A stretch of DNA of 64,000 nucleotides from Gibbula magus. Lineage: Eukaryota > Mollusca > Gastropoda > Trochida > Trochidae. Below, in pieces: positions 13,201 through 28,200 of the stretch. The translations under genes were made by a program, and so were the position numbers. The DNA lies in the NCBI GenBank assembly GCA_936450465.1, contig OW388305.1, positions 41,678,687 through 41,742,686 on the forward strand, read 5' to 3'. Each line of letters opens with the position of its first letter. Positions within the stretch are counted from its first letter, which is position 1. Below the pieces are notes generated by a model that had not been told where the DNA came from, ran no database searches, and worked only from the letters and a program-made list of their open reading frames with translations.

Positions 13201-16200
13201 TAGACACGAGGATCACGTGGGAAAGTTTCTCCGGTTCCGTCTCCTTGTAGATCTTGAGTACCTCGTCTCCATAGGTCTACAAAATAATAAATAATTCACT
13301 TATATAGCGCCTAGTACCGTCACAATTGTCGCTCACCGGTGCTGTACATATAAAAGTTACAATATACACACAGAAACTACTATTTACAGTTCATTGTGAT
13401 GCACACATTTCCAGTGCTTTTCATTGGTATGCTTCAGTGAAGAGAAGAGTTTTCAATAGAGATTTGAATTCATTTTTTGATTGGATAGCTCTTAGTTCTT
13501 GTGGGAGTGTGTTCCACACTTGAGGGCTACACACAGAAAAGGCACGATCTGACATCAGAGAGTTTGAGCGTGGTGATGCAGGAGAGTGTCACTGGAGGAT
13601 CGAAGTTGACGGGCTGGGGTGTACTGGGAGATCAGATCTTTCAGATAGGCGGGGAAATCCTCGTTGTGCAGGCAGTCATGTGTCAGCATACAGATCTTGT
13701 ATTTAAGGCATCGTTCTACAGTTTTAAGGTTATAAACGGGGGCCAAAGAGTTCCCACTTCAGGGAGCAAGTGGAGGTCAGATAGTGTTTTACCTCAAACT
13801 TAAAGGTGATAAGGGCCATGAGGATAAATCTTTCTGTTTAAATTAGCCCATATACTTGGCAGTCAGTCTTTAAAACTCATGTATCCCTACGCAGGGTGCA
13901 GAAGGTGGACTGATCAATTTAAGAGAGGCTGTTCGGTCACTTCCGGGTCCAAGATAGCAATGTTTTCCATGTGTGAATTTCATGAGGTATTATTTCGATT
14001 GGCTGTAGCTCGTTTAAAACATGGTGAAGGTGTAGTATTTCAGTTATCTTTTGGTCAGGAATATGATTGTCAAGCTGTTAGTAGTAGCGTAATGTGCCAA
14101 AAAATTCTTGTTTAAGTTTAACAGGCCGGACAAGGTTGGCCGTTTAACATTGGAGTCAATGGGGGAAAAAACTGTATCACGAGACCTAACCCGTGACTGA
14201 ACAGGAAGCCAGTGCAATTCATGTAAAATTGGTGTTATATGTTCAGATTTTCTGACCCTGGAAACATATGTGGCTGCGCCATTTTGTATCCTTTGCAGTT
14301 TGGCAAGTGTTCCAGCGGGTTGATGAATGAACAAAGCATTGCAGTAGTCGAGTTTCGACATAACCAGTGACTGCATCAGCATCTTTACAATGGATGTGTT
14401 GAGGAGGTATGTGACTTTGCTGATGTTTACAACATACATTTTAAAGCAGAGAAATTGATTAATTAAAGGGCATTTAAGTCAAACATGGGATTCACGGTCA
14501 AGTGAAAGTTTTGAAGATATAAGTATTGGCGCGTCAATCCCAGTTTGGAAATAGAAATTGTTATTCTGAATCCTGCATTATTCAAATATTAACAAATTTA
14601 CTGATGAAATAAAAAAATATATACATTTTAATTCTGTTCCTGTTGTTCCTACCTGAAAATATTTCAGGCAAATGTTCATTAACACTTGGCCTAAGTGATG
14701 GGTTTGTTTTGCTTTGCTGTATACATCAAGAATCCTGAATAATTGATTTTGTGTGGCTTTCATAGTCAGATCGAGGAATTTTTAGGAGGTTTCACATATT
14801 GTAATGGAGGAAGTTTCACATACTGTAATGGGGAAGTTTCACATGTTGTAATGGAGGAGGTTTCACATATTGCAATGAGGCAGGTTTCACATTATTGTAA
14901 TGGGGAGGTTTCACATATTGTAATGGAGGAAGTTTCACATATTGTAATGGGGAAGTTTCACATGTTGTAATGGAGGAAGTTTCACATGTTGTAATGGAGG
15001 AAGTTTCACATGTTGTAATGGGGAGGTTTCACATTTTGTAATTGGGAAGTTTCACATATTGTAATAGGGAAGTTTCACATATTGTAATGAGGAAGTTTCA
15101 CATATTGTAATGGGGAAGTTTCACATGTTGTAATGGGGAGGTTTCACATATTGTAATGGAGGAAGTTTCACATGTTGTAATGGGGAGGTTTCACATATTG
15201 TAATGGGGAAGTTTCACATATTGTAATAGGGAAGTTTCACATATTGTAATGAGGAAGTTTCACATATTGTAATGGGGAAGTTTCACATGTTGTAATGGGG
15301 AGGTTTCACATATTTATTTTGTAAAGGGAGAACTTTACCCATGAGGTTCATCTCGTACTTGCAAAATATTTCAAAAGGGGGGGGGGGGGATTAAAACCCC
15401 CTGAACCTTCCTTCTGGATCCTCAACTGACCTTGAACCTCGAACTTACCTCCTTGATGTCGATGGGCTCGTCGTCCAGGAAGAGGATGTAGTTGAGATAG
15501 TACAGCAGACCCTTACCATAGGAGAAGTGGGACCCCTGCAACAAAGATGCTTTACAGCAATTGCATCGAATTGACTAGTACTAACACCATATTCTCTCGG
15601 GTATAAGACCAGGCAAACATACATCTTGAAAACATGGGAATGGGCTTATAGAAGGGAGAGACCCCAACTCAGAAGAAAAATCATACCAGAGACCGTCAGA
15701 CAGTCAGAATAGGTTTTATGTAGGTTTTTTAAAATAATATTGTAATATATGTAATGTATGACCATGGAACATCTGGCAAAATTCGGGGTGGGTTTTAACC
15801 TGAGAATAACCAGGACAACCCTCCGAAAAGTGGGGGTGGTCTTAGGCTGGAGTATGGTTTTATACCCGAGAAAATACGGGTAATAATAATTGGTTTATAT
15901 AGCCCCTGATTCCAGCTGTGTACAGCTGCTCAATGGTGCTTCACGGAAAAGGTGAGAGAGATCACATGGCAAAAGTAACTTCATAGTCATAGAGAATGCC
16001 GTAGACTGGAACCTTAGATGAAAATAGGAATGTTGGAACGTATGGAGAGTGTCACTGCTCCTGATGTTGACTGGGATATCATTCCACATGGTGGGTACTG
16101 GGGGCATAAATATTTATAATATACCCATGTAAACTTAAGATGGTAATACAGGGGTGCAATACGGTTTTCGTCGTCGATTTCCGTATTGCACGGTGAATTC

Positions 16201-19200
16201 TGTATTGCACGGCTGACGGTTCTACTTTCTCTAAACTTCGGCACTTCTCGGAATTTTCCGTAATTTTCAATGTTTTCTCTATTCAATCTCCGAAATTTAT
16301 ATTTTATTAACACTGCTAGTAATGTTTCAGTTGATTAAAGTATCAATTTGGATTTAGACCTAATATTAACAGCACAAGGAGGGAAAATGTTACTCAAATT
16401 ATCATTACCAAGGAAGAAAAGCGCTTTGCCGAAAGCTTCGCTAGCAATGCTGCGTCATTGTGACGTCACAACGGTTTACTATTGTGACGTCATAACCATG
16501 GTTACGTCATTCGAAAGGAGCACAACGGACGGAAGCCTGAATGTTGTTTATTATTGTCAGTTCTTTGTAATTAAATGATAGTAAAGCAAATTTGATGGAT
16601 TTATTATGTTAACACACTGAAAAAAGTTTCACTTAAAGCTCTTTTGGGCTAACAAATGAGAAAATAAAGATGTTATTAAGATTTCAAATCATGAGTCATC
16701 CTGGTCAAGCAACCGTCCGTGTATCAATACGCAGCACGTCGTCCCAGTAAATTTACGCAACTTTATTTGTTTACCAATTTGCTAATAAAAAGGGGTATAT
16801 AACATCATACTTGTGCATTTGGATCGTTTGTATTGAACTCGAAGCTGTCATGGAAGCGGAGGAACAACTCGTTCTTCGAACTCGTTGTTCCTCCGCTTCC
16901 ATGACATCTTCTCGTTCAATACAAACGATCCAAATGAACAAGTATGATGTTCTATATTAATTAACTCTTATTGACGTACCGGTTTGCTGTGTTGTTTGTG
17001 TTGTACAGCCTGTCTGATGATATCCTCAAGACTCAGGTTAGACATCACGTAGTACGGCAAACACAGGCGCCAGTCTTCCTCGTCCGGCCTGTAACCGATA
17101 CACATATTTATATAGTTTAGTATCTGGAATGTTGACATCACGTAATACGATAAACACAGGCGCCAGTCTTCCTCGTCCGGCCTGTAACCGATTTGGATAC
17201 AGACACAGATACAGATACAGATACATTTACAGATACAGATACAGATACAGATACATATATACTTTACAGGTAGTATCTAGAATGTCGGTATCACATAGAA
17301 CGGCAAACACATCCGCCAATTTTTCTTGTGCAGAGAGTAACCGATACAGATACAGATATATAAATAGTTTAGTGTCTAGAATGTTGACATATCATGTAGT
17401 AAGGCAAACACAGGCACCAGTGTTCCTCTGACTCCTCTATACAGTCTATCAATAGTATCAATGATCAACCACCCTTAGCTTTTCAAGCGGTTAGCTAAAA
17501 CAAAAATTATGCAAATGGAAAGATACTTTGAGCGACTCACAGTGAGTAGAACTCCCCGAGCAGAGCACACGATTCCAGGAAGTGGTCTTCAACGAGAGGC
17601 TGGGTTGCCATGGAAACCATGACTTGACCTTTGATTTGGAGATGGGCTTCCTGTACAAGATGGACGTAGCTTGACGGTCCGGTCTCCATCACCTTGCATG
17701 CAAAACTCACCTGCAGTTTTAAAATGTCACATTAAAGGTACAAAAAAGAAATCTCATTACAATTAGATCGAAGGTAGAACTCACTAGAGGTGTAACAATA
17801 CACAGGGTCCTTATTCTCGAAACGTTCTCAAACTTCTTAAGCACATTCTTAACACATCGGCTACGATCAAAGTTACGAATTCTTAAGGCTATGAATGTTT
17901 CGAGAATTAGGGCCTAGGTATCGGGATATGTATCATATCATCCCCCGTGCATGGTGATAATTATTTTTGCATGATAATCAATACTTCCTCAATTTATCTT
18001 ATCGCTAGGTAAAACTGATATGGTGATTTATTATATGACGAGCAATGAAATACTGGGATTTATCAGTGAAATAAACTGTCTATCAAGCTACAGTGAAAAT
18101 AATTTGACGTCATAAAATAATAACCTCACGCGGCGAATTGGCTTATGACGTCACAGTGTTACTGTGGTGACGAGCTGTTCCTAGCGGTCGCTCGGCGTGA
18201 AAACGAAACTTTTCGGACGTAATTACAATGGTAACATCATATAATAAATAGAATAACCGTCAATTCTTGACAAATTCCATGTTCATCTCATCTCGTGAGG
18301 TAGGAAAGTTATATATTTTCACTTGAAAATATAACCTTTCTACCTCACTCGATGAGATAAACATGGTATTAGTCAAGAAAAGACAGATATCCTCTATATA
18401 TCGTATCGCCACATTGACCACGATAAATAGCTCTAGAACTCACCATGTCTCGGTAGAGATCCACAGGACTGCAGATCTGGAGACCATACAGTCCCCACAC
18501 TGTCTCCTCACTGCGCACAGAGAATAGGTAGTTGTCAATGTTGTGTCAATAATTTATTCAATATATACTCAGAGCAAAAAATTAATCAACCATAAAAACT
18601 ACCCTTATACAATAACCCAATACATTTGTGATACAAATTCGAAAAACTACCCTAGTACAACAATAGTGCAACAAACCCAAAAACCTATCCTAGTGTAATA
18701 ACCCCATTTATTATTTGACGAGCAATGAAATACTGGGATTTATCAGTGAAATAAACTGTCTATCAAGCTACAGTGAAAATAACTTATATTTTCACTGCAA
18801 ACAGTGACTGATATAATTTGACATCAAAACACAATTGTCTGACACAGCGAATTGGCTCATGACATCACAGTGTTACTATGGTGACGAGCTGTTCCTAGCG
18901 ACCACTCGGCATGAAAACACAGGTTGTTCACAGTGGCAGATCTTGAGGGGGTTTCAGGAAGTTCAAACCCACAACTAAACACCAAATGAATTTGACAAAT
19001 TGCAGCCAGTCTGACCTTGTTCTGAGGAATAAAATTTGCCAAATAATGTATCTACCTGGATACAAACAAGTTCTGTAGATTCCTCGCCACAAGGTCTGAA
19101 AACACCCTGTATAGGCACGTGTTCCGAACCAGTTTTGCGCAGCCAAAACCCAGTCTACTAGCTGACCAATTACATCATAGTTTTTAAACGGTCGCTGTTT

Positions 19201-22200
19201 TGAAAGCATTCGGAACAGACGAAAGGATAGCTGTTTTGAGTTATCTGCCCCTAGTTTCTCACACCGAAAACTTTTGTTGGACGTCTTGTGATTGGTTAAC
19301 TGAATTGCGTCAGGACATGGGAGTCTGTTATCAGATGGTTTTGCAAGGAAACCGCTGATTGATATGAGTTCGTATCTCGGCAGATGCATTATTTTGCAAT
19401 TGTTATTCCACAGAAAACCGTCGATTATAATCAGACTTTAATGACATGAATTACAGCTGTAATGATATTTGAATTTCTTGGAAAATCCTTCATAGGCCTA
19501 TGGTATATAAATGCAAAACAGTTCCAATTATATTGTTCAATGCTGCTTTGGATCATTCTAAAGAATTAAATATTCGTTTGGAGATACTTTTCACCTGTGA
19601 GGATCGTCGACTTTGGTTAAAAGAATGAGATGGTCTTTCGTCATCGTGATATCAGTGGCGCCAATGAAGGGTTGGATCCCAATAAGACAGATTTCTAGAT
19701 CGGTTGGAGGTGATGCCTGAAAAACAAGAAACTGTTTTACGCCATTCTTATTCAGAAGTTGAAATAGCCATCTGTCTACCTGCAAAACAGATGCTTCAGT
19801 TTCAACAAATATAGACATCATATCGGTACTTACAAATGATACTCCATCGTTGCACTTTAAAGTGACAAAGTATTTTTCATGAAATTTGGCTATATTCATT
19901 TATTTGGCTTTGATTTGTGGCAAAATAACATGTTGATTTAAGTTCAAACCATGTCACTTGACTTGTAACCATCTACATTTGCATGAAAAAGTGGTATATC
20001 GTCGTTTATTAAATTTCAATGCTTAGCTTATACATCTCCAAATGTCAAATATATGACAATTGCCTGTTTTCAATGAAACCAAGAACAACCTTATACATGT
20101 GCAAAAAATGAAATTACCCATTCAATCATCTCACTCCATTTGCATATACATCTCCAAAAGTCAAATATATGACAATTGCCTGTTTTCAATGAAACCAAGG
20201 AACAACCTTATACATGTGCAAAAAATTTAATTACCCATTCAATTTAACATAAATACTTGCTATATCAGCGATTATATCACCAACCAAAATCTGCAACAGA
20301 TACATTTCCAATTTACTCTTGATGGATTGGCATCAGTCGTTGTTAATTGCCTGGTTTTCGTTTACCTCTATATTTTCAATACACTTAAAGGGACTCGCTG
20401 TCGATCGTTGTAAACCCGGGCTGATTAGCCTGTCCGCTAACGAGTCAAGCTACGCTTCACTGCTGAGATTGCAAGATGAGAAGGAGTTAGGGTTCGTTTC
20501 TCGGTAGGGGATTTCCCTCGTAAGTCGTGCGCTCTGATTGGTTAATCATATCTTGACCGGAAAAAATTATCATTGAATGAGAATCAAGAGTTCAAGCGAC
20601 TGAGATTTACAGCCTCTTCTGCGTTGCAGAGTTCAAAGCTCCGTACAGCATTGTTTTGATAGCAGTGCTCAAAGCCGAGAGGCCTCGCTGTTAGCCGACA
20701 CGCTTCAATGATTTGATATCGATGGGACTCATTTTTATAACGGACCGCGAGTCCCTTTAACCAGTTAGGCTGCATAAAAAAAGTTAAGAAGCATATATGT
20801 TCCAGCAGACCCATATATTTGGTGGACAAATGGATTTTGGGGCTTAGAAAAAATGATGCAGAAAATTTGTTGTTAATTTTTTTAACTGACTATGAAAACT
20901 TGTTACGCACAAAAATAAAAGTGATGTGCTGATGCCCGAAAAACATGTCTTTTTGTATTTAGCCTTAGCATTACAATGAAAATTTTCAGTCAGTACTTCT
21001 CAGTAAAAGAACACCATTGATACCATTTGATGCCAACAACATGCTCCATGTCCCTTAAGGAAATGTTCTACAAAACTGATCAACGTCAGATGAACATACC
21101 TTGGTGTTGAAATCAAATTCCTCAACTTGATGTGCAGCCACGGTTTTCTCCCGGGAAGTGTAGGTTTCTATTCCTGTCTTTGTTGCCACTTGAAGCAGCC
21201 CATTGTTGGGAACTATCTGGAATACAAAATGTCTCAGCCTTGTTACTGTTCAATAAATAAATAGCAATCGCTTTGCTTGGACAAGATTAACTGAACACCG
21301 TCAAAGAAATTCAGTTCATACCTGGATAAATTTAATTTTGTGACGTCACATCATATTTTGCCAAGCCCCCTTGATATGAGGTTCATAGTTAGTTGCGTTG
21401 TGGATTTTCATTGGCCGATGAACGAGTTATAGGCGGGGCTTATAATCCAATGACGTTTTGATTGACTCTCTTTCATGTTTTTGAGTTTTTAATTCATACG
21501 CGTAAATAGTGCACTCTAATTGTTGCAAATTTGTATATTTTGAGCAATGAAACCTTTTGAAAACATCAAGTATGTGTGTATTTATGTATATATTAATTTA
21601 CTGAGCTGTGCAAACTGTGTAAACTACGCCAAGTTTGCACAGCGTTTTAAGTTTATGCCTTCATGAACTTAATAAATTTTGAAGTAAATTCTTAATTGAC
21701 GTCAACCTTTAGAAAGTTGCAATGGTACAAAGGATGAGGTACAGGGGATGCAATACGTAGCAAGGTCAAGGGCAAGTCTGCTTAAAATCGAACGGTTTCC
21801 GAGGAATATAAGGTTAAGAATAGTGCATCTACCAGGATACCAACTCTTATCATTCGAAGATTTCCTCGTTCATCTGATGATGACCCACATGTTCGCTGCT
21901 TCTGACCCAATTCAGTCAACCAATCACACAATCTACAACGGATGCTTTCAGTGCAAGTAACTCTAGACAGCAACCTTTCACTTGTGTCCGCAACAATTGG
22001 AATGTGTAAACAAATGATTCCATTATAAACTATGATGCATTTGGCCAGATCATGACTGGGTTTTGTCTGCACTAAACTGGTACAGAACACACGCCTATAC
22101 GGGGTGACATCAGACCTTGTGGTTGAGAAGCTATAAAACCAGTCCAAATCCTGGAAGATACACCATTTTGCAAATTTCATTTCTCGGAACAGGGTAAATA

Positions 22201-25200
22201 TAATAAGGGTAAATATAATAAGGCTAATAAGGATGAGACCTTGGTTGAAGTGCTGATTGCAAAGTTACATAGGTAAAATTTTACATTTTTTAGTTTTGAT
22301 GCAGTCCATTACAGACAACTGCAACAAAATTTTAGAAATTATCAAAAGACTTTTTTTCATAAGACAAAAAAATTATTTAGTTTCTTTATCAAGTACGTCT
22401 CCTATCAAGATTTTGACGAAATTGGAAAACAAAAATGCTACTCAGAATTCCTCCCAGCTTACCACCAGACTAAAAATATTGAAAAATTATGACTCTCTTA
22501 ATCAAATTTGTGCACTTTTTCTTACTGGAAAATGTTTCATTTGCAGTAGATCAAAGTTGATTTTTTTCGCCTTCTCCCGTTTACCCCAAATGTTGCCTGG
22601 CCTAAAGAACACATATTCATCATAAAGAACATGTTGAGAGATCAAGGTGAGAAAAACATACCTTGACGGCATTGGTGGTATACTTGTAGCACGACACAAG
22701 CTTGACGCGGGGGTACAGAGAGTACAGACACCCGCCCCGACTCCCGCTCACCAAGCAACACATTGACGCAAGGTTCCGGTACGACGGGGATGTGACCGGG
22801 CTTGAACTGCTCCCGTCCATTTTCCTGGACATTCCTCCAGATAAAAAAATGTTGAAGTAATAATATCATACACTTGTCAATAAACCGATTAGTACCAGAA
22901 AAAAAAAACATGACACAGCAGAAATTACAATTTAATGAGTCATATCCATAACTCACCACCATGAAACAAGGTAAAGGTCGTGGTGGATATATAGCATATC
23001 ATATTCATATCTACGTTATGACACGAGTGCCTGAATGTACCAATAAAGATAGTATGACACAGACATGAATATAATCTATCTATTACCGAAGTCGTGAATT
23101 GGGGAGAAAATACGCAAAAATTACTTTCAAGCATAAGCTGCTGCTCGCAGTCATTGCATTTAGAAGTCAACATCACGGAAAAAGTGTGACGTCATAACAT
23201 TATTTTTTCTGTCTGGATGAATGTCTTGGAAATACATTTCACCTGATGAAGGAGTGAGTATATACTACAAAATTCCAAATCTCTGTTCTTACTCAAAGGC
23301 TCTCTTCTTTCAATCATTGGATGTCACGACTTTTCTTTATTCAATCTCAAATCCCTTAGGTGTGTGCACTTTTGCAGCTACTAGACACATCAAGATTCTC
23401 ATCTTTACGAGTATCAATATTTACCTGGCAGATACGAAGGCAGTAGCATCACTTGGCGCCAATCCTCCCTCATGTCCGTATCCGTAAAATGGAGTAGCAT
23501 TACCGCTCTCACTCCCCCCGACGACTTGAAAGGGCCTCCTGGATAAATAGGTGTATTAACATTTGTCTGACCCTAAATCAACTTCCCTAGTCATAACATT
23601 ACATTATTATACCTCTATTGAATTTGTAAGAATTTCATTGACCAGTTTACAACACATGATCGAAAAATATTTTGTACATAGACCCGCGATTCCAGCGATG
23701 AGGTCAGTTTTGTGACAGAAATTTATGTTCCTGACTTGAGATATTGACTCGTCACGTGATCTGTAACGTGACTGTTTGTTTTTACATTTGCTTTCAAGAT
23801 GGCGTCAGCTGATGGGTTCCCAGATTTGACAAATAAGAAAAAAACATACAAGGACTCTCGGACCTGACTCCCTCGGCGGTCTGACCACCTCAGGAGTCAG
23901 GTCTCGAGTCCTTGTATTTCACATAAAGACCTCACCATGAGTAATTAAAAGGAGGGTTCTATCAGGGTATTTTTTGTGGAAACGAAATTCCAAAGGATAT
24001 TCTCGTTTACACATATATGCTATTAATACATGATTAAAACATCGTCAAACTGAAATATCTTAATGAAGTTAATACTTTGATGACTTTATTTTTCACAACT
24101 TGATAAAGACAAGCGCACATTTGTTGAAAAATAAAAACAATGAGAATTGAAGCCATTCATCGGCACTGCGAGTGGGGAAAACTTCGCTATGGCCTAACAG
24201 CATAGTGTTTATTAGTTTTATGATACGTCATTTGTTCCTATGTGAATGTTCTATCAGTGTATATGTTTTATTATTACACAAAATTAAAATTGGGTTAAAT
24301 ATAACGTGTTTTCATTTCAAGAAATGTCAAAAATCCAAGATGGCGGATGATGCCGATAGATCGGTGATAGAACTTTCCCTTTAAGTGTATAGTTTACATC
24401 ACAAGCACATTTAAGCCTTACTGCATTTCAGTAGCTTTTAGTGAACTGCACAGAAATGTTACTGAAATGCAGCAAGGTTTAAATTTGACAGTGATGGAAA
24501 CTGGGGTGAATTATGACTTGTGGGGAAGTTGAATTCTGCTGTGCTTCAATAATATTGGAAAAATACATGCCTTGAAAGACTTTACAGTATTACCAGTATG
24601 CCACGATATTAAAATTAAGTAGTTTATTATCAAGATATATGTATGTAATGTACAGGTATATTTTGGAGAATTTGTATGGTTAGTTACCCTCTTAAACATC
24701 AATCAAAGAAAAATTTAAAGGGACATTAATTATGTTGTTGGAGTGACGTTATGTGACGGCGTCATAAATCATGTTCTTTTATCAAGAAGTACTGACTGTT
24801 GCTGAAATTTAATATTTCAATGCTAGTTTAACAGTAAAGTGACAATTTAAAGGTGAAAATTTTTAATTTTTTTGATAAAAAAAAACGGGACAATGTACCA
24901 AATTTGGGTTGGTAATGTTTATCTGTTAGTTATGTTCTTAAACACTTATCAAATCAAAAGTTAAAGGGACATTAGGTATGTTGTTGGAGTCAAATTATGT
25001 AAAAGTTATCAAGAATTACTGCCTGTTGATGAAAATTACAATTTCAATGTACAATATTTACAATATAAAAGTGATGAATTTTGATCAGACAATGTACCAG
25101 ATTTGGGTTGGTAATGTTTGGTACTACCTCTAAGATCCCGGAGAACAGGTGGAGAAGATTTCTGATTGAAGGATTTTGAAGTTCCTTGCAGTCCTTGGAG

Positions 25201-28200
25201 ATGAATGATTATCTCCCCTGTTTCTGAATCCTCCCCGTCGAACCTCCACGACTGGAAATACTCATCGTCGGTGATCTGACTCGATGACGACAGAGTTGAA
25301 TGTTGACTGACAAGGTCGATGTTGATATAAGGGCTCGGATTGGTTGATCGGTTCTGACCAATGGCAGAGTACTCGACAAGCTCTGTCATGATTGGTGGAT
25401 CTGACTCAAAGACCTGGTCTGTGTCAGCCAATGAGGAGAGTCGACTGTTTGCTCGGTAGGAGGAGCCAGGAGAGGGCGTGCTGCGGTAGATGTGGCTTAG
25501 ACTGTCTCTGTCATCTGACCTGCACGGTTTATTAAGCATTTTCAAAAACCTTGTCATGCCAAAACATAATCAATTGTTGAAACATTCATCATCCTATTCT
25601 TACAATTCTTATCAACGATGAAGTCATACATGATTGAAAGTGTTATTTTACTGACATGTACTTTTTTCAATGAAAATATTGGTTTTATTTCAACTGATAT
25701 AAAATGAAATATTTATAAGATACCTGTGGCAATAAAACACAGGTGGTCAATGGGACCGACAGCGTTCTCTATGAGACAATAAAACTTGCTCATGATTTAG
25801 GAGGGCAGTCAGAGCTTCGCTTAGCAAATGACGTCATATTTTGCTAGTGAATGTGTTCTACGACAGGAGGCATTGATATTTTCAAGATATACAAATAACA
25901 CTAAATCTGCGCTCTTCATGTTTTATGTCCTTTCTATGTTTTTTTCAACTATAAAGCATGCCAACTCTTCTTCTATTTCTTTAGTACAGTGGAATCAGCA
26001 AGTCCTCTAAATCGTCACACCTTGGGACTGGAAAATATGCCAGAATTGTGCGCTTTAGAGAGCTTTATGCCGGTATCAAGGGCATGTCGGTTTAGACGGC
26101 TTCCACTGTAATCACCGTTGACAATATAAAAAACCAACCTCCTCCCATCGGTGTTTACTTGATCTCTCTTCTGCACCGTCTCCGAGTCGGTGTACTCAAG
26201 CCTGACAGCCTGAAACTCATTCTGAGCACAACAGATGATACAGTCCTCACACACAGACAGAGTCGACACGCGGAAGTTGTAGCAAAGCTCCAGGAAGACC
26301 TCCACATCCCGATAAGTCTTCCCCGAGCTTGGCACCGTCTTGTCCACGAGGTGATACACTCTCACTTCTCGGTCCACCGCGATTGCAAAGTTTCCAGTTT
26401 GTGAGCATATTGTGACATCCGCGATGTTCCGGTCGACGGGTATTTCTACGACATCCAGGTAGTTCTGTGTTGATGAGATCAAAGAAGAGTGAGATTTACC
26501 CGCAATTCTCACTTTGGTTTTGATCTTTGTGCCCTGCGGTGTGTCTGCGTCCCAGTTTAAGTACACTCGGATGTATTTTGTCAAGTTCTTCCATGACTTC
26601 TTGAACTCAACTGTTATTAGATAGTTTTCTGAAAAAGAGATTGGCAGTGTTAACAATTTTTAAACATAGGTCTTTTGTATATCCTATATATATATATATA
26701 TATATATATATTACAGTAAATCGTTGAAATCAGTAAATACGTGTATTTACTGAAATTTATAGGAAATATGTGTACTTACTGAAAATGGAGGCCAGTAATT
26801 ACATGTAATTTAACTAACCATAAGTACAAACAACAGAAATATTAAAAAAAAAACTCTCTTTAATGAAGGTGGTATTGGTATTGCAACGTTATCTCCAATT
26901 TGCCCACTTAGATACGCGTATTTCCTGAGAGAAACAGTAATTACGTGTACTATTTACTAAATTTGTTAGTAAATACATGTATTTACTGATTTCACAGATT
27001 TACAGTAACATATATACATATCTGGTTGACTGGTTGAAAAGGGGGTTGATCAAATTTACATGCAAAATTTAACCCCCACCCCCTCTGGAAGGGCCACTGA
27101 TTGATGAAGGGGCAAGAAGTAGCTCAGATACGTATAAAAATTATGAAGAAGTAGCGATCCATACGATATGCATTCAACAACTTTAACAAAATTCAACAAT
27201 AACTCAAACTCCATATAAAATAAATCTATTGGCCAATATACAGGAACCCACAGTTTCTTTATAATTACATTCTTGAAACAGAAAATTCAAATATTGTGGT
27301 ATTTTGCCTTTTGAAATGGTGATGTCAAAACATTCACATAAAGTAGTTATCCTTTTAGCTCAGTTGGTAGTGTGTCAGACTCTCAAAGAGGTCTCGGGTT
27401 CATATCTCCTTGTATTTTCATTTGTTATTTTTTGCTCATGCTTGCAAAAGCATTTCCCTGACATTACAACAATTATCTTCAAAACTTCTAGATTGAATGT
27501 TATAGCGTGATTATTTTTATTTAATTTTGTATTAAAATATTATGTAAATTAACCATTCAGACAGACAGACCATTTCTAGATTTGCTGGCTCAATGTTTTG
27601 TATGATGAGATTCGTGTACAGACAGTTTACTGATTACAGTAACACTTTCTAGTCAAGATAAAGAGTGTTGATAAACAAAGATCAGACAATAATTACGCCA
27701 GAATATGTGGGCCACTTAACCTTCAATTTCAGATAACAAATTCGTCTCACAAGGACTATCCAATACCTACATTATATAATTATGTTTCAACACAATGATT
27801 ATTTCTGTTATACTGATAAAGATTATAAAAAAGGTTAAGTAGATAAAATAATAAAATATTACATACATACAATATTGATAATTTAGAGGTTATAATGTAT
27901 CCAAGAAGAAAAAATTATATTGCTATAACCGTTGCAAAGTTAGTGTGTATAATTAAAATGATTGTGGTTTAGAAGGTATAGTCTATATAGGGGAGACCAG
28001 GGCAGGTTGGGACACGGGGTAGGTTAGGACACCATATGTATCTATTGATTCAAAGTAAGGAGGAAGAAACTGTTTATATCCCAAGAAGTACCATCATATA
28101 CCATGTGACATATGGTGCTGATGACTGAAAATATGATGTGGTTCAAACACTGGGAAGCAATAACGGTTTTTCAATGGTTTGGCTCAAATTTTAGCATCTC

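Noticed and set aside
16985..17431. Open frames with YRYRYRY and YLYLYLC repeats
   Set aside because: Derived from the ATACAG microsatellite and exon 11 duplicates.
22642..22962. Alternative frame VPEPCVNVLLGERESGRVS over HPS3 exon 6
   Set aside because: It does not match the phase of either neighbouring exon, and the other frame matches HPS3.
27338..27412. Functional tRNA gene
   Set aside because: A and B boxes are recognisable but the acceptor stem does not pair; called tRNA-like only.
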